From contig OZ023183.1 of the NCBI GenBank assembly GCA_963995505.1, positions 14,566,671 through 14,630,670 of the forward strand: a DNA stretch of 64,000 nucleotides. Direction: 5' to 3'. How positions within the stretch are numbered: the first letter of the stretch is position 1; every line of letters begins with the position of its first letter. Below, piece after piece: positions 47,547 to 57,709 of the stretch. Both the position numbers and the translations under genes were made by a program. The notes below the pieces were generated by a model, which was not told where the DNA came from, did not search any database, and saw nothing but the letters and a program-made list of their open reading frames with translations. This DNA comes from Hypericum androsaemum (Eukaryota > Streptophyta > Magnoliopsida > Malpighiales > Hypericaceae).

Positions 47547-48780
47547 CAGAACTCAAATTAGTCGATCTATTGAATATTTGAAAATTAATTTTTTTTGTGA
47601 AGATATGAAACTATTATAGACAAATATAAACATGGCAATTATAAACATTAATTTTGAAATTTTTATTGTACCGTACTAGTCAGAATTTTCTGGGTCTGCT
47701 ACTGTCTGGATTCACGTAGATGGGTTTGGTTCGAAGCTATGGCTATCGTAAGATGGGTTTGGTTTGATGCTATGGCCATAGGAATCAACTCACGGAGAAT
47801 TATTAGTGATTCGTCCTTCATGTATACGAGTTGAGAATGAAAAAGGTTTCAAAATTGTTACACCAAAGATTAAACAGACGAAGATGTTATTCTGAGTTAA
47901 TTAAATCTTGAATTCGAGTTATTACGAATGCACTAGTGCTAAAAATTACCATATTTAAAAAGACTATATACGATTCAAACCCAAATTAATTAACGCAATT
48001 ATATAATTATTCTAAAAAAAGTTACGGCCATAGGAAGGGTCACAAATTCAAGATTTTCTTGTATGGCCCATAAAATGAATTACGTAGTTACATGAAATAA
48101 CCTTGATGAAAATTTACAAAATGAAGAAGTTTTTACTCCTTCGGTTTTAGAACTTTGGTCTTAGAGTAGAAATCCAATTCACATACTTAATTTTTTTTTG
48201 AAGGCTTTAGTTAAACCTCAATGACATTGTATCCAAATTTCGGGAGACCACCCTTTATTTTTTTGCAATCTTCTTAAATTTGGTATGATTAGTTATGAAT
48301 AAGATTAAATTTATTTTGCTGCCTTGTGATTAGACATATTTTTAAACAAGTATCAAGTGATAAATAATAAAGTTTATTTTACATATTTTTAACTGTAAAG
48401 ATAATGCCTATCTATTTGGCACGTTGCTTTGTAAATATGTATCTATCTTTTGTGCAGGAAATAGTGCCTAAAAATACATTTTGTGTAACTATTATTTGGA
48501 GTAAGTACGCTGTTGTTCTATTTTGTCAGAAATTTTAACAAATTATTAACCACGACATTTTTGCTGCGTGGATTGGCACGGCATCGACACGTCATTTTTT
48601 TCCCTATGTGGTGGTGATGACGTAGTGGAAAAAAATATTCAAGTAATCTTGTAGACGAATATTAATAAACACGAGAAGAATTAAAGTTAGTACTTTTTTA
48701 GTATTCGAATTTTCTTAATGAGGAGATAAAAACAAAATGAAAAATATACTTTCCATTTTCCAACTTCAATTTTCTGTCGC
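47547..48780. other. Intergenic AT-rich spacer
   Basis: Nothing was recognised except short frames. Confidence 0.4.
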
Positions 48781-48786
48781 AAGATT

Positions 48787-48793
48787 ACGTGGC
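48787..48793 (+). promoter_or_regulatory. ACGTGGC element upstream of the PsbP-domain gene
   Basis: ACGTGGC, a G-box/ABRE-type core, lies about 170 bp upstream of the start codon of the plastid lumen protein gene. It is a plausible light or ABA response site, by motif only. Confidence 0.35.
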
Positions 48794-48958
48794 CTCGACT
48801 CTGCAACGTGTAAGAACGGAGGCGCGATTTTATCATCACAGAGAAATCTAAAGCCCAACTCCTCCACGTCCACACAACAACGGCCCCCATATCGCCGAAG
48901 CTTAGATTCTGTTAAGTCTCCTGCGAAATTCCGTTAAGTGGGTGGGTGGTGGTCAAAG

Positions 48959-50961
48959 ATGGCAAGCGCTTCGTTGACCAGCTGCTGCGCTTGCATGTTT
49001 CCATGGAACGACAGTAAGCAACGAGAGCGCTTTCTTGTGGTCAAAGCAACTTCCGGGTCGGGAGAGAGCGGCGGCTCGTCGAGGAGATCGGTTTTTGTCT
49101 CCGGGGCTTCGGCTTTGTTTGCTTCGGCCGTTGGTGTGGGTTCTCCGGGCGACGGGGCCGCCGCGGTGAAGCAGGGCCTTTTGGCCGGAAGGATCCCTGG
49201 ATTGTCTGACCCAGATGAACAAGGTTGGTTTCCTGCTTTTCTTATATTTTTTTCCGTGTTTTAGGACAAGTTCCAGTGGCTTCGAATTCCTGATGTTTGG
49301 CTTAGGGTTGGCGACTGTTCGAATTCGGATGAATTCGAATTATGAAATTATGATTCGTATTTGATTCTTCCAAGGATGAATTCGAATATGAATTCAGATT
49401 TATACGAGTTGATTCGAATCCGAATCAATTTTTTTGACGAATTGAATCGAATTCCTAATCAAATTCAATTCATGGTCATCCCTAGTTTAGCTTAGGTGAA
49501 GCTTGTTAGATTTAAGTTGGAGTACCTCACGTTGCCTAAAGTGCAGGCTGTGTCTCTTAACCAGTGACGGGTTGAAATCGAGCCGCATTAGCCAGTCGTT
49601 TTAGTTAACTTAACCATGCAAGATGTGGACTGGATAGGTTGGAGGAGATTCGGTAGGCACAGAGGTCAAATCCCGAGTGCATGAAGTTGGATGGCCTCCA
49701 ACCATTCCTTCTCTCTTTTTAGTCCATGGTGAATGTGAAAAGGCATGTTTACAAGTTGATGTTTCATTTTCTGTGTGCTTAGTTTACTTGCAAATGTCTA
49801 TACATAGATCTCCAGTGGAATTGGCATTACAAAGATTTTAAAAGAATTCCACTCATTTCACAAGTCTAGTCAAGTTCATGACTGGAAGTGATCCATGTTT
49901 CTTCTTCCCCTTTGCGGGTTAAATCATATGTTTAGAAGTCCTTAATGGCAAAGTTGAGAATCTGTAAGCAGAATAACTGGATATATATTTCCACTTCATG
50001 GTGGCTCTTTTGTTGTGTGTGATGTCAACATTTCTATCGTCTAGGCTTGTTGTGCACCCTGCATTGGCTCGAATCCAAGCTGCTCTTTTGATGACTGATC
50101 ATTCTTTATAAACTGCAACTTTGTATTAATATCTTTCTGAGTGAGAGGATGTAGTTAACTTTGCAAGATGTGCATCAGACAGGTTGGAGGACATACAGGA
50201 GGCCAGACGACAAATCCGGCGGGCATGGAGTTGGATGGTCTCCAATTATTCCTTACCTTTTTTCTGTTCCGGATAAATGGGAAGAGGTAAGTTCTAAGTT
50301 GATGTCCAGATTCTGTGTGCTAGTTTACAGTTTAGAATAAGCGTTTTCACCCGAGGAACAGGTTCCGGTGTCAATTGCAGATCTTGGTGGTACAGAGATT
50401 GACTTGAGATTCGCCAATCCCAAAGAAGGTCGTGCATTCGTCATTGTTGCCCCTGTTCGCAGATTCTCTGATGGTAATTGTTCCATGTCCCTTCCAGCTA
50501 ATGTTAGTTCTTTGTTTGAATGGAACAACGTCAATAATGGACCGGTCGTACGGCTGCCGTTTTCGTGGTCATATGCTGCAGAGCTTGGCGATGACACAAC
50601 AATTGAAAAAATTGGGACCCCAGAGAAAGTTATTGCTGCATTTGGGCCAGAAGTGATAGGAGAGAATGTGGAAGGGAAGGTACTAAGCACGAAAGTATCA
50701 GAATGTGAGGGAAGAAAATATTACCAATTCGAACTAGAGCCTCCGCATGTACTGATTACTGCCACGGCTGCTGGAAACCGGCTTTACTTGTTCAACGTCA
50801 CCGCAAATGGTACGGACCTTATTCAATTGCCATAGACATACTGTCATTTTCCATCAATCATGTTGAACTAGAGAATGCTTGTATATCTATTTTCAGGTCT
50901 TCAGTGGAAGAGGCATTACAAAGACTTGAAGAGGATATCGGACTCATTTCGCGTGGTCTAG
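48959..50961 (+). CDS. PsbP-domain thylakoid lumen protein, PPD4-like
   Basis: Five exons: 48959-49223, 50183-50286, 50362-50473, 50582-50809 and 50897-50961; 257 residues in phase. I start at the ATG at 48959 (MASASLTSC). The N terminus is a bipartite targeting signal: a plastid transit peptide, then a twin-arginine (SRRSVFVSGASALFASAVG, arginines at 42-43) typical of Tat export to the thylakoid lumen. The mature part runs KQGLLAGRIPGLSDPDEQGWRTYRRPDD, then HGVGWSPIIPY, ADLGGTEIDLRF, AFGPEVIGENVEGKV, QFELEPPHVLITATAAGNRLYLF and LQWKRHYKDLKRISDSF. PsbP homologues assist photosystem assembly or stability; the precise role of this member is unclear. PPD4 orthology is inferred from memory of At1g77090. 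Intron 1 holds a hAT MITE and a fossil copy of exons 2 and 5. Intron 3 (108 bp) is in frame and stop-free. Confidence 0.9.
49303..49484. mobile_element. hAT-type MITE in intron 1 of the PsbP-domain gene
   Basis: A 182-bp element with short inverted ends, TAGGGTTGGCGAC and the reverse of ATGGTCATCCCTA. It is flanked by an 8-bp near-perfect duplication, GTTTGGCT (49295-49302) and GTTTAGCT (49485-49492). The interior is packed with GAATTCGAAT-like short palindromes. An 8-bp duplication with TAGGG ends is diagnostic of hAT elements. Confidence 0.8.
49608..49885 (+). pseudogene. Degenerate duplicate of exons 2 and 5 of the PsbP-domain gene
   Basis: Within intron 1, about 49638-49741 resembles exon 2 (50183-50286) base for base over most of its length, including GTTGGATGG and the CATTCCTT region, but with a stop and frame loss. 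The flanking intron sequence (TTAGTTAACTT ahead, AAGTTGATGT and TTCTGTGTGC behind) is also copied. It then jumps straight to a copy of exon 5 (about 49809-49878, CCAGTGGAATTGGCATTACA). Exons 3 and 4 are absent. This is a fossil tandem duplication with an internal deletion. Confidence 0.85.
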
Positions 50962-52203
50962 ATATGAGGTCTCTTGACACCCTTCTGAGTAACCAACACA
51001 TGAAGAAAGTGAATTTGCTTACCATGTATAAGTTGCAGCGTTGCAGATGAATGAAATGTTTTTGGATGCAACTACTAGAGAACTAAAACGGAATTGTAAT
51101 GAGCCGTTTTATGGGGGCAACACCATCTGGGTTGCTACTGGTTGTGAGCTTCAAGTCCGAAGTTTATAAGAGTTTGGCTTTGCTTTTTTTAGGGTTAAAG
51201 AGAGGGGCTAAACTCGAAGAAGTGGTTGGCAAGCCAATCGACCGTAGAATTTGCTTCGCGGTAGAAATGAGCTATCTTCACTGCAGGCCTCGTGTCTTCA
51301 AACTTTTGGCAAATGATACGAATTGTGGTCGGACCGCCAACCCGGAACTATCCCACGCTTGTTTTCTATGTTTTTTTGAAAGGTGAAATTTTTTTTATTG
51401 ATTTAAATCGGGTATTGTCTTTCCGGAGAACGAGGTTGCAGCTAAGTCAAACACCACAGAAAAGAGGAAAAATGGAAGGGAGGAGGAGATGAAGTCTAAC
51501 AGAAAGAAGTGAAAAAAGACAACAGAAAAAGTCTGCGACCAAGTCTCCCCTATATAGTATAATATCACATGTAATTAAAAAGTCGGTCAAACCACTACCT
51601 GGAAAGCGTCTTGTTTTTAAAATATTGGAAAATACCCAATAGAACTTGGCAAAAAAATGTTTACTGACTATTTTCATAAAATCATTCGCAAATGCCCACC
51701 CGACCAATAATCCGATCAATAATTTGGCAATAGGAATGTTATTGATGATTCTAGAATGTCCATCGTATACTGGTCTACTTCTATCTATACCCGCAATTAC
51801 AACTGCTCTTCCCGCCAAAAGCTAAGCTAAACTTTCCCGCCCAACTAATTAACTAACATGGCACCTCAGCTATCTTCAACCTCTCTTGGCCGTAAAGCTA
51901 GGACTCCTTCTGGGTGCATTGGTGTCTCACTTCCCGTACCATATCGGCTATAATCACTGTTAACAAGTTGAGGCATAATGCATCAGAAAACTACTAAATA
52001 TCAAAAGGCCGCGGGAAAAATATATTGCAGGCTGATAGAAACCAGATTTACCGATGAGGAGTTGAAACCACCACTTTATCCGAAATAAAACTGCGGTCGA
52101 CTGCACATGCAGCACCATTATTATTGCTACAGAAACAGCAAAATGAAAAACAAGGCCCATAAAAGTAATAGGAACTTGCCCGTGACAACCTTCATCTGGG
52201 ACT
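50962..52203. other. PsbP-gene 3' UTR and spacer
   Basis: The first about 250 bases should be 3' UTR. From 51380 to 52200 the sequence is AT-rich with no family likeness. A few minus-strand frames (51447-52160) are hydrophobic but not recognisable. Confidence 0.4.
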
Positions 52204-52786
52204 CTAATTCAACACGAACAGACACCCCGTCAACTTCCACCTCACGCCCTGCCCTCGGTAACCCTTGAAAGGACCCAGACGTACTTTTATTGTAGTACCC
52301 ACCAGAGAATCCATGCCCGCCCCTTCCACCTCTATGCCTTCCTCCAGCTGCACATTAAACAAGTTACTTGAAAGCTCTTTCTCAAAACTAACAAAGATGG
52401 CCATGACCAACCAATGGCAACTTACACTCAAGTGGAAGACCTCCTCTGTTAAATCTTCTCGGTGAACAAGGAACAACATGCGTGGGCGCTTGAACACCAG
52501 CAGTCACCTCTACAACATCTCCAGCAAATACACAAACCTGAAGAACCAGCTATTAGTTCGCGACCAATCATTTTTATGAAATATCCATGGAAGATACAAA
52601 TCACTCACGTGTTCTTTTGTTGTGTCCGGTAGAATTGTAAGCACATGCTGTTCAACCTTGACAACCATGCCAGTTGCACCTTCATGCCTGCCAGAGACAT
52701 GGTTACCAGGTTCAAAGTACTTGCAGAGCTCCTTCTCATTTATAGCCAGAGTTTTCTGCCACTATTTTGAAACAAGGAAAAAAAAA

Positions 52787-54213
52787 GGCAAATTACCCTC
52801 ACATCCCTGAGGTTTGGTCACCCTCCTCCTAGGGTCCCTGACTTTTGGAAAATGATTGTCCCGTCCCTAAGTTTTGACGATAATAGACTCTCGGGTCCCT
52901 GGCTGACGTCATCGGCTCTTTTTTTCATTTTTGGTCATAGAAATGACCAAAATACCCTTTAAAAAAATTCACCTTCTTCAACTTTGACCAAAAACACCAA
53001 CAAGTAAAAAACAACCCCAAAACAAGATCAAACTAACCAAAATAAAAAACATAACCAAGAACATCAAACTAAATAACAAATTCAGAAATCCAACGATTAC
53101 AAACCCAGCGACAAGACCACCGGGTACAATTCATCATCTTCCCCGGCCAAAATGTCGAGTCGAACGGCGGGACCGTCTGTGGGGCCCATCTTCTGGAAAT
53201 GACCAAACCTATGAACACCAACTAAGAACATAAAAAATCTGGAAACCATCAAGGATGGGCCGCGGTCGGGCTGGATGGTTCATGGGTTGGCGACGGTCAG
53301 AAGTTTCTCTCTCATGAGTCCGGATCCTCCTCTCTTCGAGCTCTCTGGTGTCGTGGTGGATCAGATCTGGGACGAGCGGGCGGCGTGCAAGGTGGGGGGA
53401 GCCATCAGACAGGAGGCCGTTGGCGGTCGATGAGCCTCCTCCCGGAGGAGAGACATTCTGGGCTATGGCGGCGGCGATGTCATCCTCGAAGCTTCAACAG
53501 AGGATGACCTTCTGGGCTTTGAGGTGGCGTCATTATCGAGTGGTGTTGCTCCTTCTCTTCTTATCCACCTTCACCGCTCCTTCCTTCTTCCTCTTCGAAG
53601 ATCAAGTTGGCCTCACCGACTGGTGATTACCGCTTCTGGTTTCTGAGAGCTGGTTTTTTTATAAAGGTAAATGAATTTTATTATACCTCCTGAGTAATTA
53701 CAAGGAAAACGTCACTGGGTTGCATAAAGAGCAGACCACAGTACAACGCAACACCATACATTCAAAGAATCCAAAAATCCTGAGAGCACAATGTAAACAA
53801 AAACACACCTAAAAGAACAGCAAATGCAAGAAGCAGTAAGAAGGGCTACGCCATGGTTTTTAAGAATTGGTTGGGCCGCTGGGGAGTTTTTTTAGTCTAA
53901 CGATCAAGTGTTGTTATTCTTGATGTTCTTGGTTGTGTTTTTGATTTTTGTTAATTTGATCTTAGTCAAATGTTATTTTTGGTTATTAGTTGTTTTTAGT
54001 CAAAGGTTGAAGAAGGTTAAAAAATTTATTTTTTGTTTAAGGGTATTTTGGTCATTTCCATGACCAAAAATGAAAAAAAGAGTCGATGACGTCAGCCAGG
54101 GACCCGAGAGTCTATTATCATAAAAACTTAGGGACGGGACAATCATTTTCCAAAAGTCAGGGACCCTAGGGGGAGGGTGACCAAACCTCAGGGATGTGAG
54201 GATAATTTGCCCC
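52787..54213. mobile_element. Pack-MULE carrying an EMC1 first exon (element F)
   Basis: The 1427-bp element lies in an intron of the SPT5 remnant. The arms (52787-52985 and 54015-54213) are near-perfect inverted repeats; ends read GGCAAATTACCCTCACATCC and the reverse of GGATGTGAGGATAATTTGCC. The inner arms extend further with weaker similarity (53030-53090 against 53905-53985). The flanks are A-runs (nine left, eight right), consistent with a poly-A 9-bp duplication. It belongs to the family of element A. The interior contains a host gene piece, listed separately. Confidence 0.9.
53528..53622 (+). pseudogene. Captured EMC1-like signal peptide exon
   Basis: The plus strand reads RVVLLLLFLSTFTAPSFFLF followed by EDQVGLTDW and, at 53623, a GT donor. 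A hydrophobic signal peptide followed by that motif and a splice site is the start of ER membrane protein complex subunit 1 (EMC1), the lumenal scaffold of the tail-anchored and multipass insertase. The upstream part of the same frame (from 53348) is not EMC1-like, so the fragment is fused to unrelated DNA. Only this exon piece is present. Confidence 0.65.
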
Positions 54214-55149
54214 AAAAAAAACTACAAGTCAACAAAATTAAGAATCTAATATCACAACAAACATAGGACTTTCGTTTATATACTCACAGGAGGGCTTTCC
54301 ATCTCGGGTCGGATCAGAATATTTTCTTCATCTACTTTCTCCACCCAACCTTTCAGGTTTTTGAGATCGCCTTTAACGATGATTACTGCATCACCTTTCA
54401 CAAAATGGCCTTTTTTCTATTTGCAAACAAAGGTGACAAATTGGACATATTTGCCTCTCCATTCTTTCCAGGTTTGCAGAATTTCTCTAGTTCATCAAAT
54501 GTTGGCTTAATGTCCTGCAAAAGGATGGACTTCGCCGATACATCTTTGTAGAGGAAACCGTCTTCGTCCAACTTCATCGAAGGAGGAGGAAGAAAGGCCT
54601 CCTTCTGTGCTACCTCTTTCCCTGCCTACAACATAAAGACCAAATACTAGTATATTTTAATCTGCCCTGGAGAAGTATAACGGAATTTAAAAAGCAGACA
54701 TTCAATCTACCAGCTTATCGGCGAGCGCCTGCAAATCAGTTCATGGAATCAGCTTGACAATCACCCTCTGCTTCACATTATCTATATCCACTACCTTCAG
54801 CGTAAAGGTGAAGAGACCAGATAAGTACATCCAAGAAAGTTAATGAAGGTAAAGTAATGGTGTTTGAGCATACTTGTGCAAGATCCCCCTATAAATCCCA
54901 ATCATCATTCTGACCCAAGTATCCCTTGCAATATCAATTTTTTTGGCTTTCAACAGAAAGCACATCTGTCATTTCTGTAATCGGAACTAGCATGATTTTC
55001 TGCCCAAGTATATTCTTCAGACCTCTGCAAGCCTGCAGCGGATGAACTGACTTAGTCAGCAATGAACTTCAGCTACATGTTCACTGGGAACATAAATCAA
55101 CAAGAGTAAAGTGACTTACCTCTCGCACATGTACTTCTTTATCTGCTTC

Positions 55150-55173
55150 AAAATATATATATATATATATATA
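55150..55173. repeat. (TA)n microsatellite within an SPT5-remnant exon
   Basis: An ATATATATAT run of about 23 bp lies inside the otherwise recognisable exon and would add alternating tyrosine-isoleucine pairs between KNYIY and EADKE. It keeps the frame. Confidence 0.8.
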
Positions 55174-55349
55174 GTTTTTAAAATGATCTAGGGCAATAAC
55201 AGATGTTATTTGCAACTCAGATCCTTTGTCAGTATGCTTTTGCAACAGGCAAACAGCTGTCTCTCGCTCACGACCAAACTAGCATTCAACGAAGAAGGAA
55301 ACAAAAAACAGAGACCTTCAACAACGATTGAAAAAATAAGCGAGGCTAG

Positions 55350-55426
55350 ACTGAAGAAAATCAGAGAGGCAAAGAAGATCATACAGAAGTAACTGAAGAA
55401 AATCAGAGAGGCAAAGAAGATCATAC
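55350..55426. repeat. Direct duplication of about 37 bp in the SPT5 remnant
   Basis: The unit ACTGAAGAAAATCAGAGAGG followed by CAAAGAAGATCATAC occurs twice in a row, at about 55352 and 55391. It lies in an intron and appears recent, as the copies are nearly identical. Confidence 0.75.
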
Positions 55427-56819
55427 CGCGCATTTAACCATCCATAACTTAGGGTCTCGAACTGATGGCAGGAGAGCTTGCTGATTGATCCACATGTGTT
55501 GTTTCTTTGTCATATTCAGTGAGGCTAGACTCTGCATATCTTGCGTAAAAAACTTTTGTCAAGGGTTCAAAATCTTCATGGTCATCCTCCAGAGGAAGAA
55601 GCATTGGCCTACGGTGCCTTCTACCATCATCCTCGTCAGCAAGATCTGTCCCAGGATCAATAAAATCTGCAAATGTAGGAAGCAACAACAATGTTCACAA
55701 CATCCTCTAAGCCCGGCTCCTCCACCCACATTTTAAAAACCACCTGGGAGTAACAACCGGGGAAAGTCGCTGGAAAACTAAACCTAATTCCAAAACCTCA
55801 CAAGAAACCCTAATTCAAACGATCCTAATCATTGGTGCACCGATACCCCTAAAACCAAAAAAGTACACCCAAACCCTAATGCACAATAACAAAAAAGAGG
55901 CGCAACACATTACCATCCTCCCCGTCGATGTCCTCCTCCTCCGAATCGACGATCGCCTCAACGTCGACGAACATGTTCTTCTTCTGAGGCTTGCTCTTCC
56001 TCCCGCTGTTCTCCTCGTCGTCGTCGTCCGACCTGGCCCTCTTCTTGGACCCCGAACGGCCTCCACCGCGGCCCCGCTCGTAGTCCTCCTCCTCCTCTTC
56101 GTCGAACTCGTCTTCTTCGTTTCCCCGTCGCGGCATCGTCTAAGATTAGAAATTATGGATTGGATTCGGCTGAGCGGGAAAACTTGCCTTGCACGAAAAT
56201 TAAAGAAGTTTTTTCGGGGAAAGGTTGAATTTCTGGGTATTTTATACACATAATGACTGAGAAAAACTCATTTTAGTACCTGATATTCTCACGCATTTTT
56301 ATTTTAATACCCTATAGTTTATTTTTGTTCATTTTGATGACAATGACATTTTTGGTGACAATAATTTCCTAGAATGACACTTTTTTAACCATAGTTAGTT
56401 TGTCCTACCTATTCTTTTCACGTTAGCACCACGTCATATTTCTCTTTTACTTTTACTTTCACGTCATATTTCTCTTTTGACAAAGTAAAAGACTTCAATT
56501 TTAATCCTACTCTAAATTTTTTGTTGGGAATGTCTCAACTTCCTATTTATTTATTGTTTAATGTAATCGGATTCTAATTAGGAAGGAACTCTAGGGTTAG
56601 TCTCATATAAATAGGAAGGCAGTGTTAAAGAATTCCTTGGGGCTAAACACAATGGGTACGGTAGTGTTGGCAGGAAGAAGAGCTTGAGGCGGGTAGCCTC
56701 GCAATGGCCTATGTATATGTTGTACTCCATGTCATAATGAAAGATCATTTATATCTCTGTGGAGTATGTTAGTTGACCGAACCACGTATATCGTATGTCC
56801 TCGGTGTTCCTATTATTCT

Positions 56820-57668
56820 TAAGAGTGAACATTCGGATAGTCCAAGTCTGAACTATCCGAATTTCAAACTATTTGAATTATCTGAATTGGATATTTTACT
56901 ATCCGAGTCCGAGTCCGAATAGTAAATTATCCAAATCTGAATATCCAAATTTTTTTCGGAATCGAACTCAGATAATTCGAACTATTCAAATTACCCAATC
57001 ATCCAATAGAATCCAAGACTCAAAAACCCTAAATTAATTTCGATGAAAAATTAATGGTCTGCGATCAAATCGAGAGCAAAACCCATAATCTGCCTCTTGA
57101 CTAATTTCTTAACAAAGAGACAGAGTAGAAGAACTAGCAAGAAAGCGAAACTTCTGAAACCCATAAACATGCAACTTCTTTTACTAGTCCAGGATTGACT
57201 AATTTCGAGAGCAACAGACAGACACACGAAGAAGAAGAAGAGCAAGTATGAGAAGGGAGGGCAGAAACAGAAATGACGCCGTGGAGACCCTAAACGCCGC
57301 CGCCTCGGTGATCGCATCCTCCGACGACCGCGTCCCCACGCCGGCTATTCCATTTTTTGCTTTAGGTTTTCTCAAGTTTTAGCAGGGAGGAAGGATAGGT
57401 TCGAAGATTGTGGTCTAAAGAGCTTTTGTTTTTTTTAAGTTTGGGTCGAGGGTTAAAGCCTTTAACTTAAAGGTATTTTTAAGCCCAGGCCCAAATGTAG
57501 TTCGGATATTTTGGATATTCAAACTAATTTTTTTAATATCCGAATCTGAATTTGAACTAAAAAATTCGGATAATCCGAGTCCGAATCTGAATAGAAATTT
57601 ATCCGAGTCTGAATTTGAATTTTTTTTTGGATTCAGAATTTATATATCGGATAATATGCTCACTCTTA
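56820..57668. mobile_element. hAT-like element with captured gene exon
   Basis: The ends read TAAGAGTGAACATTCGG and the reverse of CATATTATCCGA...CACTCTTA, with subterminal arrays of ATCCGAA/TCCGAAT-type motifs on both sides (56838-56985 and 57495-57655). These match the hAT element at 58434. A clear 8-bp duplication was not found. The position is defined independently by comparison with the uninterrupted 3' LTR. No transposase is present. Confidence 0.75.
57248..57343 (+). pseudogene. Captured first-exon fragment of a hydroxyproline-rich protein gene
   Basis: Inside the hAT element an ATG starts MRREGRNRNDAVETLNAAAS, continuing VIASSDDRVPTP before running into unrelated sequence. This resembles the N terminus of a plant family annotated as hydroxyproline-rich glycoproteins (compare At5g52430, with its ETINAAATAIVSAESRVQP start, as I recall it). 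The function of that family is unknown. The fragment is too short to be functional, and the match is from memory. Confidence 0.5.
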
Positions 57669-57709
57669 GTTGTGCATGTGCTATTGAAAGTGCTTCCGCT
57701 ACCCTAACA

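Larger units (their letters stand above)
52204..56136 (-). pseudogene. SPT5: SPT5 transcription elongation factor gene, decayed copy
   Basis: Minus-strand exons match plant SPT5, the DSIF subunit that rides on RNA polymerase II. Exon 1 (56136-55911) is an intact acidic N terminus, MPRRGNEEDEFDEEEEED. Then come a segment DFIDPGTDLADEDDGRRHRRP through VRDPKLWMVKCA (about 55680-55435), a NGN-like segment GRERETAVCLLQKHTDKGSELQ (about 55290-55140), KNILGQKIMLVPITEMTDVLSV, IDIARDTWVRMMIG, KGDAVIIVKGDLKNLKGWVEKV and CKYFEPGNHV, and the KOW piece KVRLGPFKGYRG. Damage includes an in-frame TGA (54743-54741) within KLIP-TDLQAL, frame breaks at an A7 run (about 54938-54944) and a G5 run (54885-54889), and loss of about 150 residues where DVVEVTAG joins straight to the SPRRFNRGG region. 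There is also a frame break after GYRG and no C-terminal repeat region. A MULE sits in one intron. Confidence 0.85.
56522..57709 (+). mobile_element. 5' LTR of a non-autonomous retroelement (interrupted by hAT)
   Basis: Opens TGTTGGGAATGTCTCAACTT and closes GCTTCCGCTACCCTAACA. It matches the 3' LTR at 60117-60468 along its whole length, except for a hAT insertion at 56820-57668. Immediately after it is TAGTATCAGAGC (57713-57724), the standard initiator-methionine primer-binding site. Confidence 0.9.

Noticed and set aside
50368..50835. A single 155-codon exon of the PsbP-domain gene
   Set aside because: Family comparison shows the segment 50474-50581 is an intron with GT-AG borders; the frame is open only because the intron is stop-free. 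It is recorded as a finding.
53348..53527. Upstream part of the frame that contains the EMC1-like exon
   Set aside because: The residues before RVVLLLLFL do not resemble EMC1 or any family I know; they probably belong to unrelated MULE interior sequence.
52204..56136. An intact SPT5 gene
   Set aside because: The in-frame TGA, multiple frame breaks, loss of a large internal segment and absence of the C-terminal region argue for a pseudogene, even if some homopolymer breaks are sequencing errors.
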